DNA of 12,334 bases from CAZVAO01 sp964625175 (lineage in GTDB: Bacteria; Bacillota; UBA994; PWPR01), in assembly GCA_964625175.1 (NCBI GenBank), contig CAZVAO010000076.1:1-12334 (forward strand). Reading direction: 5' to 3'. The notes beneath the pieces are model-generated. The model saw nothing but the letters and a program-made list of their open reading frames with translations. It did not search any database and was not told where the DNA came from. Positions 6,339 through 12,334 of the stretch are shown here, piece by piece; within the stretch, counting starts at the first letter, position 1, and each line of letters starts with the position of its first letter. Position numbers and translations under genes: made by a program.

Positions 6339-7988
6339 ATGAGTAATAAGCTGGTTGCATTTTTGCTGTTGTTTGTTCTGCTCTTCACAATCTTGACAAT
6401 AGGGAGTTATTCTAGCACGCTCGGAATGTTTAACGATAGCGAGAATGCGCAAGTGTTTACGGTTGAGCAATTCAGGAGTGACACCCATGGTTTGGAATAT
6501 CGAATATTAGATGCTGGCGAAAGTGGCACACAGACTTACGAAGCCGATTTCGCTCAGACTGATTTGGCTTTGTCCACAAGTGAGTATTCCATATTGATTA
6601 ATCGATTGGCAGGCCAATCCTATCAAGTCTACTTAAATGGTACTTATCTTGGGGGAGCAGGTGAGTTTGAAGGTTTAAATAGCAATGTCTGGAACTCAAT
6701 GTATCGCTTCGAATTTGATGATCAATTGATTAAGCCAGAAAACACCCTAACGATTAAGATTGAAGCCCTATATGATGTGGGGTTAACGGATTTTCCAATT
6801 ATTATTGTCGACAATCAGTTCGCTAATAAGATCTATACCCATTATCAAATCAGCCAATTATGGTTAAGAGCATTCAGTTTGGGAATCTTACTATTTTGTA
6901 CATTATCAATGATTATTTTTCTTAATTACTTCAAAGAGAATAACCGACGCAAAGCCTTTTTCTACTTTGCAGTCGCAGCATCTTTTAGTATTGTTTATTT
7001 CATGGATCTGTTCCCGATTGCTTTTTTACCGGTTGATTACCTCGTATTTAAGAAGATTACAATTTTAGCAAGCTATTTCACCTTGGCATCGTTATCGATG
7101 TGTTTCGGGGAGTATTTTGGGGTTAAACGCGTTAAATATTTGGCATATGCTACGGTAGTGATTGCGCTAACGGGCGCTTTTGTTATTAATAATATGATCA
7201 CTTACAAGGCGTTTTATGATAAAACGGCGATCCTGCTCTTGATTAATGGATTATCATGGATTTACTGTGCCTATAGTTATGATCGAGGTCGACAACTTAA
7301 GAAGATGATGATGATTGCAGCCTTAGTAGGGGTGCTATTAATTAGCCCGATTGTTATGAATTTAGCCATTGGACGTGACAGTGGGAGTTTCTTCAGCTTA
7401 GCCCAGCTCATGATCATGATGATTGCTCTACCAATTCTGATGTTGATTATCAATGAGGTCTCTCTTTTGCAGAATACGATTGAACATGAAAAAGAGCGGT
7501 GGAAAGATCTTTACGAAAACTCAATACGTGATGGTTTGACCGGACTGTATACCTATTCTTTTATGCTCGATCATATTGGCAAAACAAAGGCACCGTACGT
7601 TATTGCTCTTATTGATGCGGATAATCTCAAGCAGGTGAATGATCTCTATGGGCATGTATCTGGGAATACCGCTATCAAACTAATCGCCCGCATTTTAAGT
7701 GCAGGTAAGCAAGCTGGGATGCAAGTGGGGCGCTTTGGGGGCGATGAGTTTATTGTTTGTTATGGGGGTCCCCTAGACGAAATGAGTACTTATGCAGAGA
7801 AGGTGCGTGAGCAAATCGCTGACCAATCCGCACAAGAAATCGGGATGCAGGTCACGGTTTCCATTGGTATTTATGAGAATCTCAAAGACGAACCTGTTGA
7901 ATTTGTTTTTGACTATGCAGATCAAAGTCTTTACAAGGCAAAAAAAGAAGGCAAGAATCGAGTCGAAATATTTAATTTAATGCAGTAG
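6339..7988 (+). CDS. Membrane-bound diguanylate cyclase: extracytoplasmic beta domain, 7 TM segments, GGDEF (549 aa)
   Basis: The predicted enzyme makes cyclic di-GMP from two GTP in response to an external signal. Residues 5-22 form an N-terminal membrane anchor. Residues about 38-165 are extracytoplasmic and beta-rich (YQVYLNGTYLGG; LTIKIEAL), resembling the jelly-roll sensor of 7TMR-DISM receptors. Seven hydrophobic segments follow (about 180-197, 205-222, 238-257, 266-284, 296-313, 322-341, 353-373). A short helical linker (about 376-395) leads to GGDEF domain residues 397-549, starting with DGLTGLY. The active site is intact: D426, N434/D435 and RFGGDEF at 465-471. No RxxD inhibitory site occurs at the usual place before GGDEF (QAGM instead), so product inhibition may be absent. 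The ATG at 6339 is preferred over GTG 6327 because AAGGTGGGGAG lies just upstream of the ATG and overlaps the GTG. The gene lies 32 bases after the ammonia-lyase gene and closes this operon. Confidence 0.9.
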   Translation: MSNKLVAFLLLFVLLFTILTIGSYSSTLGMFNDSENAQVFTVEQFRSDTHGLEYRILDAGESGTQTYEADFAQTDLALSTSEYSILINRLAGQSYQVYLNGTYLGGAGEFEGLNSNVWNSMYRFEFDDQLIKPENTLTIKIEALYDVGLTDFPIIIVDNQFANKIYTHYQISQLWLRAFSLGILLFCTLSMIIFLNYFKENNRRKAFFYFAVAASFSIVYFMDLFPIAFLPVDYLVFKKITILASYFTLASLSMCFGEYFGVKRVKYLAYATVVIALTGAFVINNMITYKAFYDKTAILLLINGLSWIYCAYSYDRGRQLKKMMMIAALVGVLLISPIVMNLAIGRDSGSFFSLAQLMIMMIALPILMLIINEVSLLQNTIEHEKERWKDLYENSIRDGLTGLYTYSFMLDHIGKTKAPYVIALIDADNLKQVNDLYGHVSGNTAIKLIARILSAGKQAGMQVGRFGGDEFIVCYGGPLDEMSTYAEKVREQIADQSAQEIGMQVTVSIGIYENLKDEPVEFVFDYADQSLYKAKKEGKNRVEIFNLMQ

Positions 7989-8015
7989 AGAGCGGCATAT
8001 AAGTCGCTCTTTTTT
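7989..8015 (+). terminator. Rho-independent terminator of the deacylase/ammonia-lyase/cyclase unit
   Basis: AGAGCGGC (7989-7996) pairs with GTCGCTCT (8003-8010), including one G-T pair, across a six-base loop, and a six-T run ends at 8015. It begins directly after the stop codon of the diguanylate cyclase gene. Confidence 0.88.
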
Positions 8016-8033
8016 GTACTTCCCATTCAATTT

Positions 8034-8060
8034 GGCAGGAATCAAACTAGCAATAGAGAA
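8034..8060 (+). promoter_or_regulatory. Bipartite leader element, copy 2 (GGCAGGAA-N12-TAGAGAA)
   Basis: GGCAGGAA (8034-8041) and TAGAGAA (8054-8060) repeat the arrangement at 3749-3775 with identical 20-base start-to-start spacing. It lies just upstream of, and its last base abuts, the proposed promoter of the allantoinase-like gene, 117 bases before the ATG. The other copy is 47 bases before its ATG, so distance to the start codon is not fixed. Confidence 0.4.
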
Positions 8061-8088
8061 TTGAATATAAGTTGAGGCACACTAGAAT
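8061..8088 (+). promoter_or_regulatory. Candidate promoter of the allantoinase-like/arginase-like unit with overlapping inverted repeat
   Basis: TTGAAT (8061-8066) and TAGAAT (8083-8088) are 16 bases apart, 4/6 and 5/6 matches to the sigma-A consensus. A perfect 7-base inverted repeat, GAGAATT (8056-8062) and AATTCTC (8086-8092), brackets this promoter and overlaps both hexamers, as a repressor site might. A terminator just upstream makes a separate promoter here necessary. Confidence 0.45.
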
Positions 8089-8150
8089 TCTCATTGGACA
8101 AAGTGGTTCTGATGATGTAAATGGAAAATTCATATAAGGAGGAGTAAGAA

Positions 8151-9512
8151 ATGATATTTGATCTAGTCGTAAAAGGTGGAAAAATCGTTACGCCGTCGGC
8201 CGTATTAGAAGCGAACTTAGGTGTGATTGATGGTAAAATCGCAGGGTTATTAGACCCGAGATTAACGTACGAAGCAAAATCTGAAATTAATGCCCATGGC
8301 AAGTTTGTTATGCCTGGAGGGATTGATCCTCATGTCCATGGGGGTCATGGAGAACCCCATCGCGAAACGCTCGCCACCGCCAGCATGGCTGCCGCCGCTG
8401 GTGGGATCACGACTTTTATTGATATGCCATTATCGGCCCCTTCAACCGTTACCCTTAAGGCGTTTATGGATAAAGTTGAGGCCGTTAAAAAGGAGTGTGT
8501 GGTTGATGTTGCCCTATATGGGGGGCTAACCCCAGGGCATCTCGCAGATCTCGAGGATGTTTTTAATGCAGGCGGCCAGGCTTTCAAGGCCTTTATGTGC
8601 CGATGCTCCAATTACCCAATGACAGATGATGGAACATTGTTGGCGGGTATGAAGATCTTGGCGGAGTTAGGTGGATTGGTTTCTGTTCATGCAGAAAACG
8701 ACACACTCATTCATCACCTCGAAGAGCAATTCGCTGCTGAAGGTCGCAATGATGTTGAGGCCTTTATTGAATCACATCCGATCTATTCAGAACTAGAGGC
8801 GATTGAACGCTTCATCTTTATCGCAGGGTTAGCCCCAGGCTGTAAAGCACATATTGCTCATATGAGTGTGCCCCAAGGCGCAGAGGCGGTCCATTATGCC
8901 AAGGCGGATGGAATCGATATTACCGTCGAAACCTGCCCGCAATACTTAGGGTTAAATGAAGACGATTTGCGCCGTATCGGCGGTGTAGCAAAATGTGATC
9001 CACCATTGCGCCCTCAGGAATGTGTCGACGAGCTATGGGATTATGTTCTTGATGGATCGATTGATATGATCGCTTCGGATCACTCACCCCATACGTTTGC
9101 TCAAAAGAAAGTGCCTATGGAACAATTTGACCTTGCTAAACAGGGTTGTATGGGGCTAACGACGATGCTCCCAGTTGTTATTGACCAAGGCATTGTGGAA
9201 AGAGGGATGTCGTTGCCACTTTATGCACGTTTTACTGCGCTTAATTGTGCACGACGTTTTGGGCTCTATCCTCAGAAAGGGATCTTAGCAGTTGGGTCAG
9301 ACGCTGATTTTTACTTATTAGACCTCGAAAGCAATTGGGTATGTGAAGCGGAAAAAACATTCTATATCAATAAACACACGCCTTTCGACGGACGTGAATT
9401 CCGTGGTCATATTCAAAGCACCTATGTGCGGGGCACCCAAGTTTATGATGGCACCAATATATTGGTTGAGCCTGGTTATGGACAATTTGTTGAAATGAAG
9501 ATGAACGAGTAA
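8151..9512 (+). CDS. Allantoinase/hydantoinase-type cyclic amidohydrolase, 453 aa
   Basis: This cytoplasmic metal-dependent amidohydrolase is expected to open a cyclic amide or ureide ring (allantoin, a hydantoin or a related compound). All six binuclear metal-ligand positions are present: H61 and H63 (DPHVH), carboxylated lysine K146 (FKAFM), H180 (SVHAEN), H237 (HIAHMS) and D310 (SDHSPH). Stretches such as AAAAGGITTFIDMPLS and VDVALYGGLTPGHLADLEDVF are closest to AllB-type allantoinases rather than to dihydropyrimidinase or dihydroorotase. Two motifs deviate: the usual EPGR followed by WEG after the HxH is GEPHRET (67-73), and the usual ETCPHY is ETCPQY with Q264. The substrate may therefore not be allantoin. 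GGAGGAG lies six to twelve bases before the ATG. The arginase-like gene starts within 30 bases, so the pair is co-transcribed. Confidence 0.85.
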   Translation: MIFDLVVKGGKIVTPSAVLEANLGVIDGKIAGLLDPRLTYEAKSEINAHGKFVMPGGIDPHVHGGHGEPHRETLATASMAAAAGGITTFIDMPLSAPSTVTLKAFMDKVEAVKKECVVDVALYGGLTPGHLADLEDVFNAGGQAFKAFMCRCSNYPMTDDGTLLAGMKILAELGGLVSVHAENDTLIHHLEEQFAAEGRNDVEAFIESHPIYSELEAIERFIFIAGLAPGCKAHIAHMSVPQGAEAVHYAKADGIDITVETCPQYLGLNEDDLRRIGGVAKCDPPLRPQECVDELWDYVLDGSIDMIASDHSPHTFAQKKVPMEQFDLAKQGCMGLTTMLPVVIDQGIVERGMSLPLYARFTALNCARRFGLYPQKGILAVGSDADFYLLDLESNWVCEAEKTFYINKHTPFDGREFRGHIQSTYVRGTQVYDGTNILVEPGYGQFVEMKMNE

Positions 9513-9539
9513 TAAAGTAAAGTATTAGGGGGAATGACC

Positions 9540-10436
9540 TTGAAGGTATCAATTATTGCATTACCATATAATCAAAATGGGAAAGGTGTCGGGGGTGGTG
9601 CTGGGCCTGCCTCAATTCTGGATGCTGGCTTAGTCGACATGCTCAGGCGCGATGGACTTGAACTTAATGAGCCACAAGCGGTACAAATGACAGCTGCGGA
9701 AGAAGCCCAATATGGCGACTGGAACAGGGTTGGCTTGGCTAATGGTTACTTAGCGCGGATGGCCCGCGTAGAGCGAGATCAAGGTGATTTCGTATTAGGT
9801 CTACTGGCCAATTGCAATGGTGTTGTAGGGTTACTAGGTGGCATGCAAACAAACGCAGCTGATCCCCAACGCCCTTTACGGGTTGGTTTGATTTGGATCG
9901 ATGCCCATGGGGACTATAATGTTCCAAATACCAGTCCGAGTGGTATGCTGGGCGGGATGCCAGTTGCAATCTCCGCTGGAAAATGCTTACCACGATTGCG
10001 CAAGCAGAGTGGGTTGCGATTCCCGCTACAATCCCCAGATATCGTGATGATGGGACTCCGTGATTTAGACGATTTGGAGCGCCGTTTTATCGAAGAAGAT
10101 GAAATCATCACCCATAGTGATGCCGATATGCTCAATCAATCCCCAGAAATCGATCGAACGATGGCCTATTTTATGGAGCGGCAAGATGTGATTTATGTTC
10201 ATGTTGACTTGGATATTCTCAATCCAGAGCTGGCACCTGCGGCGGGATTGCCCACGCCAGGTGGTTTGAGTGGTTTAGAATTAGGTCAAACCTTGCGCCA
10301 CCTATTGAAATACCCAAAAGTAAAAGCACTCGCATTGGTATCCTATAGTCCGCACCGTGATGATGCCGATTTTACTACGCGCCAGCAAGTCATCACAGCC
10401 ATAAGAGAGGGTATGCAGGGCATTCTTGATCGATAA
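9540..10436 (+). CDS. Arginase/ureohydrolase-superfamily protein with altered active site, 298 aa
   Basis: The fold is that of Mn-dependent ureohydrolases (arginase, agmatinase, formimidoylglutamase), which cleave guanidino or formimino C-N bonds. Numbering from TTG 9540, five of the six arginase metal ligands are kept: D121, H123 and D125 (DAHGDYN), and D223 and D225 (HVDLDILNP). The sixth, the His of GGDHS, is C92 in LANCNG. The arginase loop SPSGNIHG reads SPSGMLGG, losing the active-site His (G138), and the glutamate that contacts the guanidinium (VEVNP in arginases) is S268 in VSYSP. The substrate is therefore probably not arginine, and loss of hydrolase activity is possible. TTG 9540 is favoured because AGGGGG (9527-9532) is seven bases before it but only one base before ATG 9534, which would add two residues. 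It follows the allantoinase-like gene closely, suggesting consecutive steps. Confidence 0.8.
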   Translation: MKVSIIALPYNQNGKGVGGGAGPASILDAGLVDMLRRDGLELNEPQAVQMTAAEEAQYGDWNRVGLANGYLARMARVERDQGDFVLGLLANCNGVVGLLGGMQTNAADPQRPLRVGLIWIDAHGDYNVPNTSPSGMLGGMPVAISAGKCLPRLRKQSGLRFPLQSPDIVMMGLRDLDDLERRFIEEDEIITHSDADMLNQSPEIDRTMAYFMERQDVIYVHVDLDILNPELAPAAGLPTPGGLSGLELGQTLRHLLKYPKVKALALVSYSPHRDDADFTTRQQVITAIREGMQGILDR

Positions 10437-10525
10437 TAGGTTTGTTAGTGGATCAATCATTAAGCTCATATAGGAGCCTTTTATGGGTTTCGAATAGTTA
10501 ATCAAAATTACAAAGGAGAGTTCAA

Positions 10526-11995
10526 ATGCAAATTAAATTAACGACGTTACACAGTCTACCTCAGAAAGCCGATACGGCAGCATTTTTCTGGTTTGAGGGA
10601 CAGGAAGCAGACCCAAATTTCAATTGCCCTATTGGAAAAATGGTCAAGTATTTACTGGACAGCAAGGAATTTAGCGGGAAGGCTAAAGAAGTGCGCACAG
10701 CCTATTTGATCGAAAAAGCGAATAATGTTAACAAAGTGATTGTTGTTGGCATGGGTGCTAAAAAGGATCTCACTGTAGAGAAACTGAGAGTAGCTGTTGG
10801 CACAATGGTCAAGAAAGCTAAAGAATTAAAGAGTAAAGAAATGCTCATCAGCCAATTGCCTGAATGTGATTGTAATATTGTTGAGGTAATCGCTGAGGCG
10901 TTGACATTAGCAAATTATAAGTTTGAAGGCTATAAATCCAAGAAAGCGGATAACACGCTTGAAACGGTTTCAATTATTACAGCGACAGGATCTGAAACAG
11001 ATGCTATGGCCGAAGGCATTTTGCTTGGCGAAGCGACGAACTTTGCCCGAGATTTAACGGGTACGCCTGTTAATATTCTTTCTCCTTCAGCTTTAGCTGA
11101 ACAGGCCGTGCTCAAAGGTAATGAGTACGGATTTGATACAGACATTTGGAATGAAGAAGATATTATTGAAGCTGGAATGGAAGCTTTCTGGCAAGTTGCC
11201 AGGGGCTCAGATAACCCACCTCGTTTCATCATCATGCGGCACAATGGTAATCCTGCGAACCCAGAAGATGTGACGGCTTTAGTCGGAAAAGGGATCTGCT
11301 ATGATAGTGGTGGATTATCTTTGAAAACGCGTCAGGGTATGGTGACAATGAAAACGGATATGGCTGGAAGTGCAGCGGTTATCGGAGCTATGTGCGCGAT
11401 TGCTAAGCAAAATTTGCAAGCTAATGTTGTGGGTATTGTTGCGGCCTGTGAGAATATCCCATCCGCACACAGTTATCATCCAGGGGACATTATCGGTTCA
11501 ATGGCTGGTAAATCCATTCACATTGGCAGCACTGATGCTGAAGGTCGTCTAACACTTGCTGATGCTGTTTATTATGCGGTTACCACAGAAAAAGCGACAC
11601 GCGTTTTAGATATTGCCACGTTGACGGGCTCATGTGTCACCGCTTTAGGCAAACGCGTGACTGGCGTTATTTCTAATGATGATGAATTCTATGGTCGGCT
11701 AGAAGCTGCATCGGTAGCCACTGGAGAAATGATCTGGCGCTTACCAACCTTCGAACACTTCGAGAAATGTATTGAGCATCCTGAGGCAGATCTCAATAAT
11801 GTTGGTGGCGAGTGCGGTGGTGGAACCATTACAGCAGCTTTATTTATTGGTCGTTTTAACGAAGATAAACCGTGGATCCACATGGATATCGCCGGTAAAT
11901 CATATACGGGCGAGGATCTTGGCTATATTGCGAAGGGCCCAACGGGTGTGGGCGTACGCAACCTTTACCAATTGGTGAAGTCTTACACAAAATAA
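10526..11995 (+). CDS. pepA: Leucyl aminopeptidase, peptidase family M17 (PepA-like), 489 aa
   Basis: This cytoplasmic di-metal aminopeptidase releases N-terminal residues from peptides and usually forms hexamers. The variable N-terminal domain spans about residues 1-165 and includes VIVVGMGAKK. The catalytic domain carries the expected metal ligands K255 and D260 (VGKGICYDSGG), D278 (MKTDMAG), D337 and E339, with active-site K267 and R341. The usual NTDAEGR signature reads STDAEGR (S335), a conservative-looking change in a normally invariant motif. The length is typical for the family. Its ribosome site is AAGGAGAG just before the ATG. It starts 89 bases after the arginase-like gene, with only a weak hairpin between, so it may be read from the same transcript or from its own unseen promoter. 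The role fits peptide use by an amino-acid-degrading organism. Confidence 0.93.
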   Translation: MQIKLTTLHSLPQKADTAAFFWFEGQEADPNFNCPIGKMVKYLLDSKEFSGKAKEVRTAYLIEKANNVNKVIVVGMGAKKDLTVEKLRVAVGTMVKKAKELKSKEMLISQLPECDCNIVEVIAEALTLANYKFEGYKSKKADNTLETVSIITATGSETDAMAEGILLGEATNFARDLTGTPVNILSPSALAEQAVLKGNEYGFDTDIWNEEDIIEAGMEAFWQVARGSDNPPRFIIMRHNGNPANPEDVTALVGKGICYDSGGLSLKTRQGMVTMKTDMAGSAAVIGAMCAIAKQNLQANVVGIVAACENIPSAHSYHPGDIIGSMAGKSIHIGSTDAEGRLTLADAVYYAVTTEKATRVLDIATLTGSCVTALGKRVTGVISNDDEFYGRLEAASVATGEMIWRLPTFEHFEKCIEHPEADLNNVGGECGGGTITAALFIGRFNEDKPWIHMDIAGKSYTGEDLGYIAKGPTGVGVRNLYQLVKSYTK

Positions 11996-12010
11996 TATAA
12001 ATAAAAAACT

Positions 12011-12039
12011 AGGACAGCCAATGGCTGTCCTGATTTTTT
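12011..12039 (+). terminator. Rho-independent terminator after pepA
   Basis: AGGACAGC (12011-12018) pairs perfectly with GCTGTCCT (12024-12031), with a possible extra C-G pair in the loop. It is followed by GA and a six-T run. An A-run upstream (12004-12008) would allow some function on the opposite strand as well. Confidence 0.9.
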
Positions 12040-12057
12040 ATGAAGATGATTGCAAAA

Positions 12058-12101
12058 CAATGGTTGAGCGGTAGTTAAACAATGGTTAAGCAATGGTTGA
12101 A
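12058..12101. repeat. Four tandem 11-bp repeats (consensus CAATGGTTRAR)
   Basis: Units begin at 12058, 12069, 12080 and 12091, exactly 11 bases apart. Units 1, 3 and 4 share CAATGGTT; unit 2 is degenerate (CGGTAGTTAAA). A single related copy (AAATGGTTAAA) lies at 12241-12251. An 11-base period puts each unit on nearly the same face of the helix. No gene is associated with it in the window. Confidence 0.7.
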
Positions 12102-12103
12102 AC

Positions 12104-12138
12104 GGGACACGGGAGCAGGGACCAGGAATCAGGAGTTA
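12104..12138. repeat. Five tandem degenerate 7-bp repeats (GGRRNYA-like)
   Basis: The purine-rich stretch falls cleanly into heptamers: GGGACAC, GGGAGCA, GGGACCA, GGAATCA and GGAGTTA. Isolated units recur downstream at 12222-12235 (GGAATTG, GGGATAG) and 12269-12282 (GGGACTG, GGGATCG). This looks like a decayed microsatellite. Confidence 0.6.
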
Positions 12139-12154
12139 GGTAAACCCGCCACGC

Positions 12155-12194
12155 TGTCATTCTGAGGAGAGCTTGCTCGACGTGAGAATCTTCC
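12155..12194. repeat. Dispersed intergenic repeat of the TGTCATTCTGAG type
   Basis: The element starts with TGTCATTCTGAG, has an internal GAGC/GCTC hairpin (12169-12178), and ends in GAGAATCTTCC. Its first 12 bases recur as TGTCACTCCGAG at 12319-12330, where a second copy is cut by the window edge. Sequences of this kind are, from memory, widespread non-coding repeats in bacterial genomes. Confidence 0.5.
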
Positions 12195-12334
12195 TGCAGA
12201 ATCCGCTGTATTTTAAAATCAGGAATTGGGGATAGAGGCTAAATGGTTAAAGAGCGAAAAGGCTAAAAGGGACTGGGGATCGGATCGAGGTAGCCAAGCT
12301 ACGCTTGCCTTTCTATTCTGTCACTCCGAGCCTA

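Larger units (their letters stand above)
12040..12334. other. Non-coding, repeat-rich spacer downstream of pepA
   Basis: No credible coding region was found on either strand in these 295 bases. The content is the 11-bp tandem array, the 7-bp array and its scattered units, and two TGTCAYTCYGAG-type elements. The base composition is unlike the coding part of the window, being strongly purine-skewed on the + strand between about 12100 and 12140 and between 12220 and 12290. Confidence 0.6.

Noticed and set aside
8038..8052. Sigma-54-like GG-N10-GC spacing upstream of the allantoinase-like gene
   Set aside because: Only the GG and GC match; the surrounding bases do not fit TGGCAC and TTGCA, and no enhancer-binding regulator is nearby.
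9534..9539. ATG start for the arginase-like gene
   Set aside because: The only ribosome site, AGGGGG at 9527-9532, is one base from this ATG but seven bases from TTG 9540. The choice changes only two residues and is not certain.
10462..10482. Small hairpin (GCTC/GAGC then TTTT) between the arginase-like gene and pepA
   Set aside because: The stem is only four pairs plus a bulge, too weak to call a terminator; read-through into pepA is plausible.
10930..11244. 104-residue antisense open frame inside pepA
   Set aside because: It is a shadow of the strongly conserved pepA reading frame, with no ribosome site and no recognisable domain.
12058..12138. CRISPR-like array
   Set aside because: The units are 11 and 7 bases in direct tandem with no spacers, and no cas genes are present.

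Overview
The window looks like chromosome of an anaerobic, low-to-mid G+C member of the Bacillota (Firmicutes). The evidence is strong AGGAGG-type ribosome sites, a sigma-A-type promoter, and a complete tRNA-Met-responsive T-box leader in front of metG. No rRNA, tRNA gene, phage, insertion sequence or CRISPR array is visible. All intact genes are on the + strand. The exact genus cannot be named from the sequence alone.

Layout. Positions 1-161 hold the 3' end of a membrane protein gene, followed by a terminator-like hairpin. Positions 366-1691 hold a complete MATE/ANKH-like multi-pass membrane protein that is a paralogue of the truncated one, so the two form a tandem duplication. Positions 1698-2001 carry a promoter and T-box riboswitch controlling metG (2052-3614), a short methionyl-tRNA synthetase without the C-terminal tRNA-binding domain. 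Next is a tight three-gene unit: a D-aminoacylase-type amidohydrolase (3796-5340), a PLP-dependent threonine/serine ammonia-lyase (5344-6306) and a membrane-bound diguanylate cyclase with an extracytoplasmic beta-rich domain plus seven membrane spans (6339-7988). A clear terminator ends the unit. A second unit follows: an allantoinase/hydantoinase-type amidohydrolase (8151-9512) and an unusual arginase-superfamily protein (about 9540-10436). After 89 bases comes an M17 leucyl aminopeptidase (10526-11995) with a strong terminator. The last 300 bases are non-coding and built from short tandem and dispersed repeats.

How the genes fit together. Apart from metG and the transporters, the enzymes share a theme of nitrogen scavenging: deacylating N-acyl-D-amino acids, deaminating hydroxy-amino acids, opening a cyclic amide or ureide ring, cleaving a C-N bond with a binuclear-metal ureohydrolase fold, and trimming peptides. 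The most interesting part is the allantoinase-like/arginase-like pair. The first enzyme keeps all six metal-ligand positions but has altered substrate-side motifs. The second keeps five metal ligands but has replaced a metal histidine and two residues that arginases use on the guanidino substrate. This suggests a two-step pathway on an unidentified cyclic ureide-like compound. A bipartite element (GGCAGGAA, 12 bases, TAGNGAA) with identical internal spacing lies in the leaders of both amidohydrolase units and may mark co-regulation or a dispersed element.
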